Position numbers and translations under genes: made by a program. Shown in pieces: positions 28,958-38,473 of a DNA stretch of 64,000 nucleotides. How positions within the stretch are numbered: position 1 is the stretch's first letter; every line of letters begins with the position of its first letter. The notes below the pieces were generated by a model. That model was not told where the DNA came from. It searched no databases and saw only the letters and a list, made by a program, of their open reading frames with translations. This DNA comes from Anditalea andensis (GTDB taxonomy: Bacteria; Bacteroidota; Bacteroidia; Cytophagales; Cyclobacteriaceae), in the NCBI RefSeq assembly GCF_000714815.1, contig NZ_JMIH01000024.1, positions 537,347 to 601,346 of the forward strand, given 5' to 3'.

Positions 28958-29713
28958 TTACTTTAATCCACCTGAAACCTCTATGGTCTGTCCGGTAATG
29001 ACACCAGAGGCATCCGAGGCCAGAAACACGGCCATCTGACCAATATCATCAGGAGTGGCCATACGGGCTAGTGCACTTCTGGCGATCATCGCTTTAACTG
29101 CCTCGGAATCTTCAGTGGCTCCCCATTTAGCTACGCCTTCAGTAAGCACTCCACCTGGACGAATGGAGTTTACGCGGATCTGTTTGGGCCCCAGCTCCTG
29201 TGATAATGCATAAGTAATGGAATCAGCAGCACCTTTAGATGCCGAATACACCACCGAATAGGGCTCTGGTCTTGGACCCGCAAATGAAGTGATGTTGATA
29301 ATACTCCCACCCTTGGGACTGAAATGTTTAACAGCTTCCTGAGATGCCAGCAAAATACCCAGCACGTTGAGGTCAAATATTTTTCTGTAGGATGATTCCG
29401 TGAAGGATTCTAGCGGTGCAAATTCGTAGCACCCCGCATTGTTTACCAATGTATCCACCTGTCTATAAGCATGGATGGTTTCCTCAAACAAACGCTCCAC
29501 ATCCGCTTGATTGGATACATCTGCCTTTATTGCCATCGCGTTTCCTCCCTGCTCGATGATGCTACTGACCACTGTATCTGCGCTTTCTTGGCTCGATGCA
29601 TAATTTACCACCACTTTGGCTCCTGCTAAACCCATTTGCTTGGCAATACCGGCACCAATTCCTTTGGAGCCACCCGTTACTATTACGACTTTGTTTTTTA
29701 AACTGTTGTTCAT
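28958..29713 (-). CDS. Short-chain dehydrogenase/reductase (FabG-like SDR)
   Basis: A 251-residue classical SDR: TGGSKGIGAG, NNAGCY, serine region NITSFAGPR and catalytic YSASKGA, ending in TGQTIEVSGGLK as FabG-like enzymes do. It is the first gene of an SDR-AraC unit with the AraC gene at 27960-28874. Substrate unknown. Confidence 0.93.
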   Translation of the reverse strand: MNNSLKNKVVIVTGGSKGIGAGIAKQMGLAGAKVVVNYASSQESADTVVSSIIEQGGNAMAIKADVSNQADVERLFEETIHAYRQVDTLVNNAGCYEFAPLESFTESSYRKIFDLNVLGILLASQEAVKHFSPKGGSIINITSFAGPRPEPYSVVYSASKGAADSITYALSQELGPKQIRVNSIRPGGVLTEGVAKWGATEDSEAVKAMIARSALARMATPDDIGQMAVFLASDASGVITGQTIEVSGGLK

Positions 29714-29763
29714 TCTGTTTTATTTTTTATGAATGACAAAGTTCTATTTTGCGTACCTGCCAC

Positions 29764-29797
29764 TTGTGTTCAAAATCAGGTAGTTTGTGTTCAAAAT
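29764..29797 (-). promoter_or_regulatory. 21-bp-offset direct repeats (putative AraC operator)
   Basis: TTGTGTTCAAAAT occurs identically at 29764-29776 and 29785-29797, offset 21 bp, starting 51 bp before the SDR start at 29713. A -7-like sequence (AGAACTTTG on the minus strand) lies between the repeats and the gene. Confidence 0.7.
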
Positions 29798-30207
29798 GAA
29801 GGCCTAATCCAAATGAGATTCCGGTAAGGCCATGAATCGTGGAAAAACCTTAGGATTATATGTATTCAAATGCAATAAATTATGCTGGATGGTATGGTTT
29901 TAAAGATGTGGATTATTGATAATTCCGGCCATTTCCAATTGCAAAGTGGAAAGGATATAAGAGTGTATATGCATACTACACCCAGCTGGGGATATGGTCT
30001 ACTAATCAGTTGAATGTACTATATCCATAAAGCTCCTGCGACTAAAATTGTCTTTAATATAATTAATGTAATTTTATGGTACAAAGTTAGTTCAAGTCAA
30101 AGAACTAAGGTTTCGTGAAACGTCCATTTTTTCATCTTTTGATATTTGAACGGGGGAGGTTATGGTGGCAGCTAATGGTTTGCAACTAAGAAACGTGTTA
30201 GATGCAG
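29798..30207. other. Gene-free stretch
   Basis: No gene or repeat is recognisable between the SDR operator and the glycosyltransferase gene. Confidence 0.4.
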
Positions 30208-31731
30208 TTAGCGATAGTTTTTCACCTCTTCTATCTCGTTTTTTATCCTTTCATTAATATCAACCTTGGCACCGATAAAAGCAAAGATGGTAGTTCCATA
30301 TTCACGTGCAAATTTATTGGTGATTGAGTCTGCAATCATAGAGGTTTGAAAATAGGGGCTTGTTTCTCTCCATTCATTTTCTCTTTCCCAATTATGCTTG
30401 ATTCTTATGAGGTTAGTGTTATCTTGTTGAAGATTAAACCAATAGATGTAATCTGCATTGAAGGAAACAGCTCTAATCCCTTTCGTTGTATAATAATTTA
30501 TCGCTCCAGCCTGTCCATAATTATCGCAAAGAACAAGCGTTTTATCCGGATTGGGAACATTTGAATAGGCCTTATCAACTTTGTATGCCAGTTCTTTCCA
30601 TCCCAACATGTCTGAAAAGTCTTGTGGTAATGAATGGTCTTTCCCATCTTCCCATCGTAGTAATCCTAAAGCCTTATAAGTACTTTCATTTTTTACAATG
30701 TATTCCGGGCCTTTATTTGGAAATGCCCAATTGTACATTGGAATAAAAAACAATACAGGAATTGAGATGGCAATGGGTTTCAAATATTTTTTCCATCCTT
30801 TACTTAGAATGTCTGAAAGATAGACTGCCCCAAAGGCAATATAAACAGGATAGATTCCAATAGCATAATAATCTTTGGCTTTGAAATACAAGAATACAAC
30901 CAGGGTAAAAATTATTGCCCAGAAAAAGGATCGATGCTTTGTAAATGGTCGATAGAACTTTAGGGCAAAGATGCCTGAAAGGATAACAAATAAAGAGCCG
31001 GTAAAAAACAACAACTGTGACCTTAAAAAACTCCACCTATCCACATTCACCAGTTGGGTGTCGGCCAATTCTTTTAAATGGTGAAAAACAGGAAAATGGT
31101 TGTTGTATTGCCAAACCAGGTTTGGAAGAATAATCAGCAGTCCTAAAAGTATGGCGGCATAAAGCTTCTTGTTTGTCAGTAGATTACGTTGTTCGGTCAT
31201 TAAGATGGCAGGGAATAAACCTATTAGCAAAAAGACAATGTTGTATTTATTCAGAAAGCCAACTGCAAATACCAATGCGCCTATAAACAGCCATTTTTGC
31301 TTCTCTGTATTAAAATACTTGATAACCACAAAATAAAGGCTTGTCCAACATAGAACGTCTAATGAATTAGGCTGGTAAAGGGTATTCAGTCGCAGCAGTA
31401 GGGAAAACAATACACAGGTAGCACCTAAGATTAATGCAAATAAATTCCCCTTTAGCTCCTCAATGGTTTTCCAGACTACTAAAATTGTCAATGCTCCAAA
31501 TAATGCGGGGAAAAACTTAATCCAAAATTCTGAATTCCCTAAAAGCTTTATAATGAAAGATATCCATGAAGTAACGGGTGGAACTGATAAATAACCAAAT
31601 GCCAAATTATTTGCTTGGTCTAGATAAAGGTATTCATCTCGCTGTAAGTCATATTCAGGACTTATCAAGGTATATTGTAAAACAAATTTTAGAACAATGA
31701 ACCCTGCTAAAATAAAATTTCTCTTGCTCAT
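30208..31731 (-). CDS. GT39/ArnT-like membrane glycosyltransferase
   Basis: Using the ATG at 31731 (MSKRNFILAGF), about 507 residues; the upstream start at 31782 adds a hydrophilic stretch that is unlikely to be translated. It is a GT-C-fold polytopic protein with a first-loop acidic motif YDLQRDEYLYLDQ, where the conserved Asp-Glu binds the metal or the lipid-phosphate donor. About ten or more helices follow, then a periplasmic C-terminal part (about 370-507). Members transfer sugars from polyprenyl-phosphate carriers to lipids or proteins at the outer face of the inner membrane. The acceptor is unknown and no partner lies nearby. Confidence 0.88.
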   Translation of the reverse strand: MSKRNFILAGFIVLKFVLQYTLISPEYDLQRDEYLYLDQANNLAFGYLSVPPVTSWISFIIKLLGNSEFWIKFFPALFGALTILVVWKTIEELKGNLFALILGATCVLFSLLLRLNTLYQPNSLDVLCWTSLYFVVIKYFNTEKQKWLFIGALVFAVGFLNKYNIVFLLIGLFPAILMTEQRNLLTNKKLYAAILLGLLIILPNLVWQYNNHFPVFHHLKELADTQLVNVDRWSFLRSQLLFFTGSLFVILSGIFALKFYRPFTKHRSFFWAIIFTLVVFLYFKAKDYYAIGIYPVYIAFGAVYLSDILSKGWKKYLKPIAISIPVLFFIPMYNWAFPNKGPEYIVKNESTYKALGLLRWEDGKDHSLPQDFSDMLGWKELAYKVDKAYSNVPNPDKTLVLCDNYGQAGAINYYTTKGIRAVSFNADYIYWFNLQQDNTNLIRIKHNWERENEWRETSPYFQTSMIADSITNKFAREYGTTIFAFIGAKVDINERIKNEIEEVKNYR

Positions 31732-31892
31732 TTGGTTTCGAATTATGACTAACTTGGGAAATTTACCGCCATGGGTACGCATACTCCACCCTTACCATAG
31801 AAAAAGCTGATCCACAGTATGCTTATGATTTCATTACCCTAATATAGATGATTATTTAAACCTGGAAACCACCCTGATCACGGTATTTTTTA

Positions 31893-32022
31893 ACTCGATC
31901 CGCAGGATCCACCAAAAAAGTTAAAAAACCAGTCCTACAGTAAATGAAATCCGTGCAATGAATCGCTGCTTTTGCCTATCAAAAATTTAAGAAAAATCAC
32001 TTGCTATTTAAGACAGTACCTC
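31893..32022. repeat. Interspersed repeat, copy 1 (degenerate)
   Basis: About 130 bp related to 40879-41045 and 47108-47274, with shared blocks CCGCAGGATCCACCA, AAGTTAAAAAACCAG, CCGTGCAA, AATCG and TTTAAGACAGTACCTC. It is less conserved than the other copies at its left end. Its right end is joined directly to an Abi_2 gene fragment. Confidence 0.75.
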
Positions 32023-32141
32023 ATATAAGTTATGATAGATTAGGAGAATATTGGCACTCCATGCAGTCTGATAAGGAAGCCTATATTTTTAAGCCCAATA
32101 GCAAATTTTCTGATGTTATAGTTTTATACTACTTTGATAGA
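32022..32141 (+). pseudogene. Abi_2 gene fragment (copy of part of the gene at 44057)
   Basis: The frame reads LGEYWHSMQSDKEAY and FKPNSKFSDVIVLYYFDR, nearly identical to residues 38-75 of the Abi_2 protein at 44057-44989. The 5' side is fused at CTCATATAAG to the interspersed repeat and the 3' side ends at TTTGATAGA. It has lost both ends of the gene and is a non-functional duplicate. Confidence 0.85.
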
Positions 32142-32339
32142 TCTTCCCAACTGGCGAATTCCGATTTGCTGATTCAAAATTGCTGATAAAAAGGTTCTGA
32201 TACGCTGCGTTGCTGATCTTTTTTATAACGCAAAATTAACCCCTATTTATTAAACCTGAAATAAGGGGCCAATCGGACGGATACATATTTAGGTATGTAA
32301 AAGTATTGGCTACATCCGATTTACCTGTTTTTCTGTTTT

Positions 32340-33251
32340 TTAATTAAAAGATTGCCTAAATGCTAAGGGTGAAAGATTAGTTTTTGTTTTAAACAATTTG
32401 CTGAACGACTGCGGATGCTCAAACCCAAGCTGATAAGCCACCTCTGATACTGTCAAATCAGTAGTCGATAATTTTTCTTTTGCTTTTTCAATAAGTTTAT
32501 CATGAATGTATTGTTGTGCACTTTGCCCAATCAAAGAACGTAAAAGGTCGCTTAGATAACTTGCCGAAATATTTAATTGTTCAGCAAGATATTGTACGGT
32601 AGGAATTCCTTGTAAGACTGATTTTTCGCCGTTAAAATAATCACCTAAAATTACTTCCAAGTTTTGTAACAAGTCGTTGTTTACTGCTTTTCGGGTTATA
32701 AATTGCCGCTTATAAAATCGATTGCTATAATTTAACAGTAACTCTATTTGAGAGATAATTACATCTTGGCTAAAATCATCAATTCTGCTTTGTAACTCTT
32801 CATCAATTATTTTAAAAATCGAAAAGATAATATTTTTCTCCTTATCAGAAATATGTAATGCCTCATTGGCTGAATACCCAAAAAAACCAAACTGCCTGAT
32901 TTTTATAGCTAATGGATATCCTAACAAAAAATCTGGATGAATTAGCAATAAATACCCCGTACTCGGATTGTGATTTAATTCAAATATTTGATTTGGTGCT
33001 GTGTAAACTAGACCGCCTTCACCAAAATCATAATAATTCTGCCCATATTTTGCTTGTCCACAAAGATCTGATTTATATGAAATTTTGTAAAAGTTAAGGA
33101 TGAAAGAATTACCTAATTCTTCTGACAGGATTTTTATGTCTTTGAGGTCTGTAAAACTTATCATCGGGTGCAATGGCTTCGGTAAGCCAAGCACTCGATG
33201 CAAGTCGGATAAGGATTGAAATATTTGAAAATTATTTTTAGCTCTTTTCAT
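32340..33251 (-). CDS. AraC-family regulator, module paralogue D
   Basis: A 303-residue paralogue with N-terminal LHRVLGLPKPLHPMISFTD, the middle motif FGFFGYSANEALHISDKEKN, and a C-terminal helix-turn-helix with VQYLAEQLNISASYLSDLLRS and VSEVAYQLGFEHPQSFSKLFKTKTNLSP. It is the last gene of an NmrA-SDR-AraC unit on the minus strand (32 bp after the SDR). It probably regulates that operon through the repeats at 34985-35024. Confidence 0.94.
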   Translation of the reverse strand: MKRAKNNFQIFQSLSDLHRVLGLPKPLHPMISFTDLKDIKILSEELGNSFILNFYKISYKSDLCGQAKYGQNYYDFGEGGLVYTAPNQIFELNHNPSTGYLLLIHPDFLLGYPLAIKIRQFGFFGYSANEALHISDKEKNIIFSIFKIIDEELQSRIDDFSQDVIISQIELLLNYSNRFYKRQFITRKAVNNDLLQNLEVILGDYFNGEKSVLQGIPTVQYLAEQLNISASYLSDLLRSLIGQSAQQYIHDKLIEKAKEKLSTTDLTVSEVAYQLGFEHPQSFSKLFKTKTNLSPLAFRQSFN

Positions 33252-33283
33252 TCTATAAATTTACCAAATATTTGGTTGGTATT

Positions 33284-34021
33284 CTACCATGGACATTCGC
33301 CTGTTTCCGAATGATGTTCTTCGCTAATGAATTTTCCCGTGGGTCCATCTTCGCCAATTATGGCATATTTTGCTATTCTAGCTCCTGCTTCTTGAACTGT
33401 TCCTGTGCCTCGATGCCCATTAAAATCGGTTGCCACAAACCCCGGACAAACAGCATTCACTTTAAAATTTGTATCTTTCAGTTCATAAGCTAAAGCTATG
33501 GTGTACATATTCATAGCTGCTTTGGAAGGAGCATACACAGCAGATTTATGGTCATAATACTTCCAGGTTGGGTCACTGTGCAAAGTTAATGAGCAGCCAC
33601 TTGATGATACATTAACAATACGTGGCTGTTCTGATTTATGCAATAAATCTACAAATGCCTGAGTAACTCTAACTACGCCATACAGGTTCGTGTTAAATAC
33701 ATTATGCAATTGGTCTATGCTTGTACGCAATGCTCCCTGTGGCATTCCGCCATTAATACCTGCATTGTTTATAAGTGCATCCAATACAGCTGTCTTTTTA
33801 CCCAATTCAATTCTTGCTTTATTTACGGAATTAGAATCGTTTACATCTATTTGAATAAATGCTACATTAGTTAACCCTTCGCTTTTAAGTTTTTCTATGG
33901 CAAGTTTCCCTCTTTCTATGCTACGACTACCTAAATAGACATAATATCCCTGTTGCAATAGTTGTCGGGCGGTTTCAAAACCAATACTTTTGTTGGCTCC
34001 TGTTATTAATATTTTCTTCAT
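33284..34021 (-). CDS. Short-chain dehydrogenase/reductase (SDR)
   Basis: A 245-residue SDR: TGANKSIGFE, NNAGING, serine region NVSSSGCSL, catalytic VYAPSK. It is highly similar along its whole length to the SDR at 5629-6369, even to the position of the catalytic motifs and the C-terminal TGECPW. The upstream NmrA-like gene is 11 bp away and the AraC gene 32 bp downstream, so the three form an operon. Confidence 0.93.
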   Translation of the reverse strand: MKKILITGANKSIGFETARQLLQQGYYVYLGSRSIERGKLAIEKLKSEGLTNVAFIQIDVNDSNSVNKARIELGKKTAVLDALINNAGINGGMPQGALRTSIDQLHNVFNTNLYGVVRVTQAFVDLLHKSEQPRIVNVSSSGCSLTLHSDPTWKYYDHKSAVYAPSKAAMNMYTIALAYELKDTNFKVNAVCPGFVATDFNGHRGTGTVQEAGARIAKYAIIGEDGPTGKFISEEHHSETGECPW

Positions 34022-34032
34022 CGTCTTAATAC

Positions 34033-34935
34033 TTATTGGTTATAAACTGATGCAAATTCCCTGGCAAAATCTGCCATTTTCACCTTGCCTAAGTTTGGTT
34101 TATTTTTATAGAAATCTTCGTATAATAGACCACTTCCTTGTGCGGCTTGCATTTCTATAAAGCCTTTGGCAACCCATTCATTCATACCTGATGCAAGCAC
34201 CTCATTTAGTAGTTGTTCAGCTGGAACTACCTGCCAAACTAAGTCATCATTTCCTATTGCTTCGCCTAAAATGTTAGCCACTTCATTTGGAGATACTTCG
34301 TCACTTGCGATATAGCCAATGCTTCTGCCGTTAAAAGGTTCTTCCATTTCTTTTGCTATAGCTTCTGCTATATCTAACGGTGAAACCCAAGGCTCTTTTT
34401 TGTCGCCACCATAACTTTGTATAATAGCCCCATCGGTTTTGATATTCCCCATAAATCTGAAGATATTGGGATAAAATGCGACCGGGCGCATAAATTTGAT
34501 GGACACATCAGCAGGTAATTGATTCATAATATGCTCAACCCCATTATAAATTGAAAGACTGCCAATGCCTTCGTTTGTATGTGCCCCAATACTACTGAGG
34601 TATACCACTTTTTTAACACCCGACTGCACTATTGCTTGTTTGTATTTGCCGGCGATATTGCTGAATTCAGTGGGAAAGTCTATATCCTTATCGAAGATGT
34701 GACCTATGGCATCCCAAGCTATCATCAGGTAAACAACATCAGCATCTTTAAATGTTGCACTTAAAAAATCGACATCCTGCATACTGCCGATAGCTGCTTT
34801 TGCCCCAAGTGTTTCGATCTCTTTCTGTCTTTCGGCTTTACTGCTGATGACGGTTACCGAATGTCCGTTTTTTACTAAACTTTGTGTTAGTGGCTTTCCT
34901 ATACGACCCAATGATCCTGTTAATACAATTTTCAT
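34033..34935 (-). CDS. NmrA-like/atypical SDR NAD(P)-binding protein
   Basis: A 300-residue atypical SDR with the N-terminal Rossmann motif VLTGSLGRIGKPLTQSLVKNGHSV and no YxxxK. It resembles NmrA/QOR2-type proteins that bind NAD(P) to sense redox state or act as quinone/isoflavone-type reductases. It is the first gene in the NmrA-SDR-AraC unit. Catalysis cannot be decided; the residues YLSSIGAHTNEG and PVAFYPNIFRF follow family patterns. Confidence 0.85.
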   Translation of the reverse strand: MKIVLTGSLGRIGKPLTQSLVKNGHSVTVISSKAERQKEIETLGAKAAIGSMQDVDFLSATFKDADVVYLMIAWDAIGHIFDKDIDFPTEFSNIAGKYKQAIVQSGVKKVVYLSSIGAHTNEGIGSLSIYNGVEHIMNQLPADVSIKFMRPVAFYPNIFRFMGNIKTDGAIIQSYGGDKKEPWVSPLDIAEAIAKEMEEPFNGRSIGYIASDEVSPNEVANILGEAIGNDDLVWQVVPAEQLLNEVLASGMNEWVAKGFIEMQAAQGSGLLYEDFYKNKPNLGKVKMADFAREFASVYNQ

Positions 34936-34984
34936 ATTGCTCTTTTTAATTTATGAAATACAAAGGTCGTATGGTAGAATTTAC

Positions 34985-35024
34985 TGTTTGTTGGCTAATT
35001 GAGGATTTGTGTAGTCAAAATGAG
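34985..35024 (-). promoter_or_regulatory. 21-bp-offset direct repeats (putative AraC operator)
   Basis: TGTTTGTTGGCTAATTGAG (34985-35003) and TTTGTGTAGTCAAAATGAG (35006-35024) align at 13 of 19 positions with an offset of exactly 21 bp. The first starts 50 bp before the NmrA-like start at 34935. Confidence 0.5.
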
Positions 35025-35084
35025 TATTGAATCAAAGATATGTTCTGATTTTCGCACCAGTTCAGCTCCCTGATTTTGCAGTTG

Positions 35085-35230
35085 CTTCTAAATAGTAGCT
35101 CCGTTCATTGTCATCTTTTACCTGATGGAGAACTTGCATATTTTGTCCCCACGGATTTTTTTTGGCAAATTCAGACAATACTTTTTTCCCTATATATTCA
35201 AGATAAAAGTGGGGATCTTTTTTTAATAAA
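35085..35230 (-). pseudogene. Fragment, possibly of a GNAT acetyltransferase
   Basis: The minus strand reads HFYLEYIGKKVLSEFA and KDDNERSYYLEATAKS before a stop. The two stretches vaguely resemble the acetyl-CoA-binding region and the LEAT strand of GNAT proteins. No start exists and the frame is broken. Very tentative. Confidence 0.25.
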
Positions 35231-35389
35231 TGCTAACGATAAGGTTAATCCCGTAGACGGTCTGAGACCTCATGGTGTGTGGTAGACTGGGTGTTGCACT
35301 AAACCTACGGTAGTTTTAAAAACTGGCCGATAAGGCTTAACTTTTATATTCAATCATTTATTCCTTTCAATCATAAAGAAAAGGAAACC

Positions 35390-35790
35390 TTATCGAGACA
35401 GCCTGCACCAAGGTAGCAGGATTCAGGGAACTTTACGGGAAGTTCCGCCAAAAAATCACAGTGGCCGGCAGAGGGGAAAGCAACCTAGGCTATTATTCCC
35501 ACGATCTGGCAAAACCGGTCCTTCATTTCAAGGACCTGCCTACGCAGGTCGATTCGGAACAGATCATCGATTATCTCTACCTGGTCAAACAGCAGCACAG
35601 CACCCCTTCCGGATCCTATTTTAAATTTACTGTTTATGCCCTGCGCTTAGCCTACCGTATGGAGGGGCTTAAAGATAATCTCACTGAGCTGCCATCCATC
35701 AGGCGGGGTAAGAGACTTCCCGTTGTATTGAGCAGGGAAGAGGTCAGAAAATTGCTCAAAGCCCCCAAACTTCTATGGTCTATCTTCATG
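35390..35790 (+). pseudogene. Tyrosine recombinase fragment (N-terminal part)
   Basis: From about 35400 the frame reads FRELYGKFRQKITVAGRGES, NLGYYSHDLAKPVLHFKDLP, then YALRLAYRMEGL and SIRRGKRLPVVLSREEVRKLLKAPKL. This is the SAM-like DNA-binding domain and domain linker of tyrosine recombinases; the catalytic R-H-R-Y domain is missing. In Bacteroidota this type is often found beside an IS91 transposase gene, as it is here. A pseudogene. Confidence 0.8.
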
Positions 35791-35894
35791 TCCCACACTC
35801 AGGAAGGGTCGGGCTTAAAGTCCGCTGGACAGGCGCTATCCCATGGCCAGGTGAGTGCGGACCATGAACCGGCAGACGTACCCAGGCAGCATTG

Positions 35895-36075
35895 GCATCA
35901 GGCAGAACACCATCAGAACGCAACAGCTGGCAGCTGCGCACCCTGTCGGCCCTGAAACGCTGCCGCACATCCGACCTCGGAGGACATATCGATGCCTGCA
36001 CCGACTGCGCAACTGTCCGCATCAGCTATAACAGCTGCCGGAACAGACACTGCAATGAATGCACTGGGCCAGTGT
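35895..36075 (+). pseudogene. IS91-family transposase fragment (zinc-finger region)
   Basis: One frame reads NSWQLRTLSALKRCRTSDLG, GGHIDACTDC and ISYNSCRNRHCNECTG. This is the cysteine-rich N-terminal zinc-finger domain of IS91-type Y2 rolling-circle transposases. The rest, including the HUH/Y2 catalytic part, is missing. It lies directly after the recombinase fragment, so the two come from one IS91-like unit. Confidence 0.85.
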
Positions 36076-36628
36076 TTACGCCCTTACCGGGTCCGCGATT
36101 CCGGGAATCATTAAATTAGTCGATGATTACAGCGTTCATTTTGCCAATTTCATGAAACATACAGGTCTCGTAATTTAATAAATTCCAACATGGCAGGACA
36201 AAGAAAAGACATGATGGAATTAAGAAGATCTGGAATAATGAGGGCCCATCACGCTGGTTCATGACCGCAGGAATATCAGTTGAATCCGGCCTGTAATGGA
36301 AAACAGCTATGCTTTCCTTGATAAAAAACACTACCCTGTGTATATTTACAGAGTGGTCCGTTCCTTTTGCCATATTTGGTGCATCTTCAGTAACCGTCTA
36401 TAAAAACATTTGATCTGCTGAAAATATTTGAAAGATGTGACAATTTTATATTCAATTATTTGTAAAAAATACGATTTGAAGATTCCTTTTAGATGCCTGC
36501 TCTCTTTAGATTAAAATTCCCTCGGCCACTTAACACCAAGAAACCTTGCCTTAGGCATTAGGATTGCTTTTTTGAATAAACTATCTATAGTGGTGGATTT
36601 AAAACCAATTTAATTGCTTAAAAACACA
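36076..36628. other. Stretch without a recognisable gene
   Basis: Decayed sequence following the IS91 remnant, then an upstream region of the lipoprotein gene. No family recognised in any frame. Confidence 0.4.
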
Positions 36629-37975
36629 ATGAAAAAAAATCGCCTTCATGCTACAATAATTTTATTGATTATTTGCTCCCACCTGCTTGTAAGCTGTCAA
36701 TTAAGCAAAAATAGAACAGCTACACCGGATTATAAAAATGATAGAAAACCTTCGGCTGAGCATGCCCCTATTGATTATGAAGACTCCGACTGGAAAAATG
36801 CAGATTTATCAGGTCATGTCAAATCAGTCCAAGAAACAACCACTATCGTGTATAATGGAGAAAAACCAAAAGTGAGCATTGCCACTTCAGACTTTAATAA
36901 ATACGGGAAATTTTTAATCAGTGACTATCAGGGTCATGTCTTTCAATACAAGTACAATGCGGAAGGTCAAATTATAGAACGGAGAGAATACATGTCAGGG
37001 AATCCGCTGTCAAAGGACATTTACACCTATTCCATTGATGGAGTTCTACTAAACAAAAGACGTTATGAGGGCAAGGTGTTTTCATCTGAAGAGGAATGGG
37101 AAACGCATAAAGCCAATATCCCTAACCTTCCTCATGAAGGGCTATTTATGAGAACCGACCGTCTAATGGAAGATAATGGTAATGAACGGGTAACCGTCTA
37201 CAAAGATGACGGTCAAATAGATTATACAATCGCAGAGATTAAAGATGAAAAATCCAGGATAGTTGAATTCAAGACTGTTTATCCCTATTCTGATGCGTTT
37301 GGTTACAAAAATACATGGGAGTATGACGGATCTGACAATCTTGTGAAATTCAAAAAATATAAAGGTCCTGAAAACAATTTAGAATGGATTTTTGAATACA
37401 AGTATGACAGTGACAATAGGATCACTCAGGAAACCTCTTTACATTACATGCCAAAAAGTGCTTCCAAAATTAATGAAAATGGACATTTGGAGGATCAGAC
37501 CAAGGGGTATTTTTTAGACAAGGAGGCGTCTATAGTTAAATCATATCTTTATGACACCACAGGAAATTTGATCGAACTTACGGTAAAAAATTACAGTGGA
37601 AAACTTATACGAAAGGAAATTTTTGAAATTACTTTTGATGAAAGAGGCAATGAAATTCATTATGCTGTCAAAAACCCCGATGGAGAAGCTATTGAGGAAG
37701 TAAGTAGAAAATTTGATAGGGATGACAACTTGCTAGAAAGAATAATACATAACCAAAATGGGGATATTAGTTTAATAGAAACATTTACCTATAACAGCGA
37801 CTATAAAGTCATAAAACAAATTATAGAAGAGCCGGAGAAAGAAAGACTGGAAATAGAGACTCGATCGTACGACGAATATGGCAATTGGATAAAATCTGAA
37901 TCTATAGTACTTGATTCAAAAAATAATGATACACTGCATACCATAAGCAAAGAAAGAGCAATCACCTACTATTAA
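36629..37975 (+). CDS. Lipoprotein with YD/RHS-like repeats, unknown function
   Basis: The ATG at 36629 gives 448 residues with a lipoprotein signal (lipobox LLVSC). The body is a series of short beta-hairpin repeats such as YKYNAEGQIIERREY, EYDGSDNLVKFKKY, YLYDTTGNLIELTVKNY and SYDEYGNWIKSE, each with a D/N-G/E-x-G-N turn. Such repeats resemble those of RHS/YD proteins, but the toxin tip and the conserved core are absent. It is likely an envelope-attached beta-solenoid-like protein. Function unknown. The surroundings are transposon debris, so it may be acquired. Confidence 0.7.
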   Translation: MKKNRLHATIILLIICSHLLVSCQLSKNRTATPDYKNDRKPSAEHAPIDYEDSDWKNADLSGHVKSVQETTTIVYNGEKPKVSIATSDFNKYGKFLISDYQGHVFQYKYNAEGQIIERREYMSGNPLSKDIYTYSIDGVLLNKRRYEGKVFSSEEEWETHKANIPNLPHEGLFMRTDRLMEDNGNERVTVYKDDGQIDYTIAEIKDEKSRIVEFKTVYPYSDAFGYKNTWEYDGSDNLVKFKKYKGPENNLEWIFEYKYDSDNRITQETSLHYMPKSASKINENGHLEDQTKGYFLDKEASIVKSYLYDTTGNLIELTVKNYSGKLIRKEIFEITFDERGNEIHYAVKNPDGEAIEEVSRKFDRDDNLLERIIHNQNGDISLIETFTYNSDYKVIKQIIEEPEKERLEIETRSYDEYGNWIKSESIVLDSKNNDTLHTISKERAITYY

Positions 37976-37999
37976 GAAACCAAAAGGATAAATACAAAG

Positions 38000-38370
38000 C
38001 ATTTATCTAAAACAGAGCTCATTAGTCCAATTCCATGAAATCAATCGCTATCCTGATCTGCAAAAAGCATATAAACTTGCAAGATCTCTTGCAAGACTCT
38101 ATCAGACAAGTGAAATCAAAGGAATTGCATTTACCAAACTGGCGCACTGGTACAAGGAGGTGGAACAGGCAGGTTTCAAATCCTTCAACACCGTGTCCCG
38201 AACCATCCAAAACCACTACGAAACCATCCTCAACTTCTTTGAAAACAGAAGCACAATTGCTTCGGCTGAATCGTTCAACGCTAAAATAAAAGCATTCAGA
38301 ACACAGTTTAGACGCGTACCCAATGTCGAGTTTTTCCTTTTCAGCCTATCAAAAATCTATGGTTATAATA
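38000..38370 (+). pseudogene. ISL3-type transposase C-terminal fragment
   Basis: The frame reads LQKAYKLARSLARLYQTSEI, TVSRTIQNHYETILNFFENR and ASAESFNAKIKAFRTQFRRV. This matches the C-terminal part of ISL3-type (ISAon1-like) transposases, including the E of the DDE triad in the AESFN motif. The N-terminal two thirds are missing. Confidence 0.75.
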
Positions 38371-38473
38371 CTAAATCCCCAGATATTCGGACTGATCCAT
38401 CCCATCTTTCACTTTTAATGGGGAATTTTTCTTCGTCACTTCTGGTGACTATATTTTATTTTATTTCTCATCA

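Noticed and set aside
35076..35285. Plus-strand 69-codon frame
   Set aside because: The opposite strand has a slightly better but broken protein-like reading; no support for this one.
36116..36373. Minus-strand 85-codon frame after the IS91 remnant
   Set aside because: No motif, and the region looks decayed; the start is not supported.
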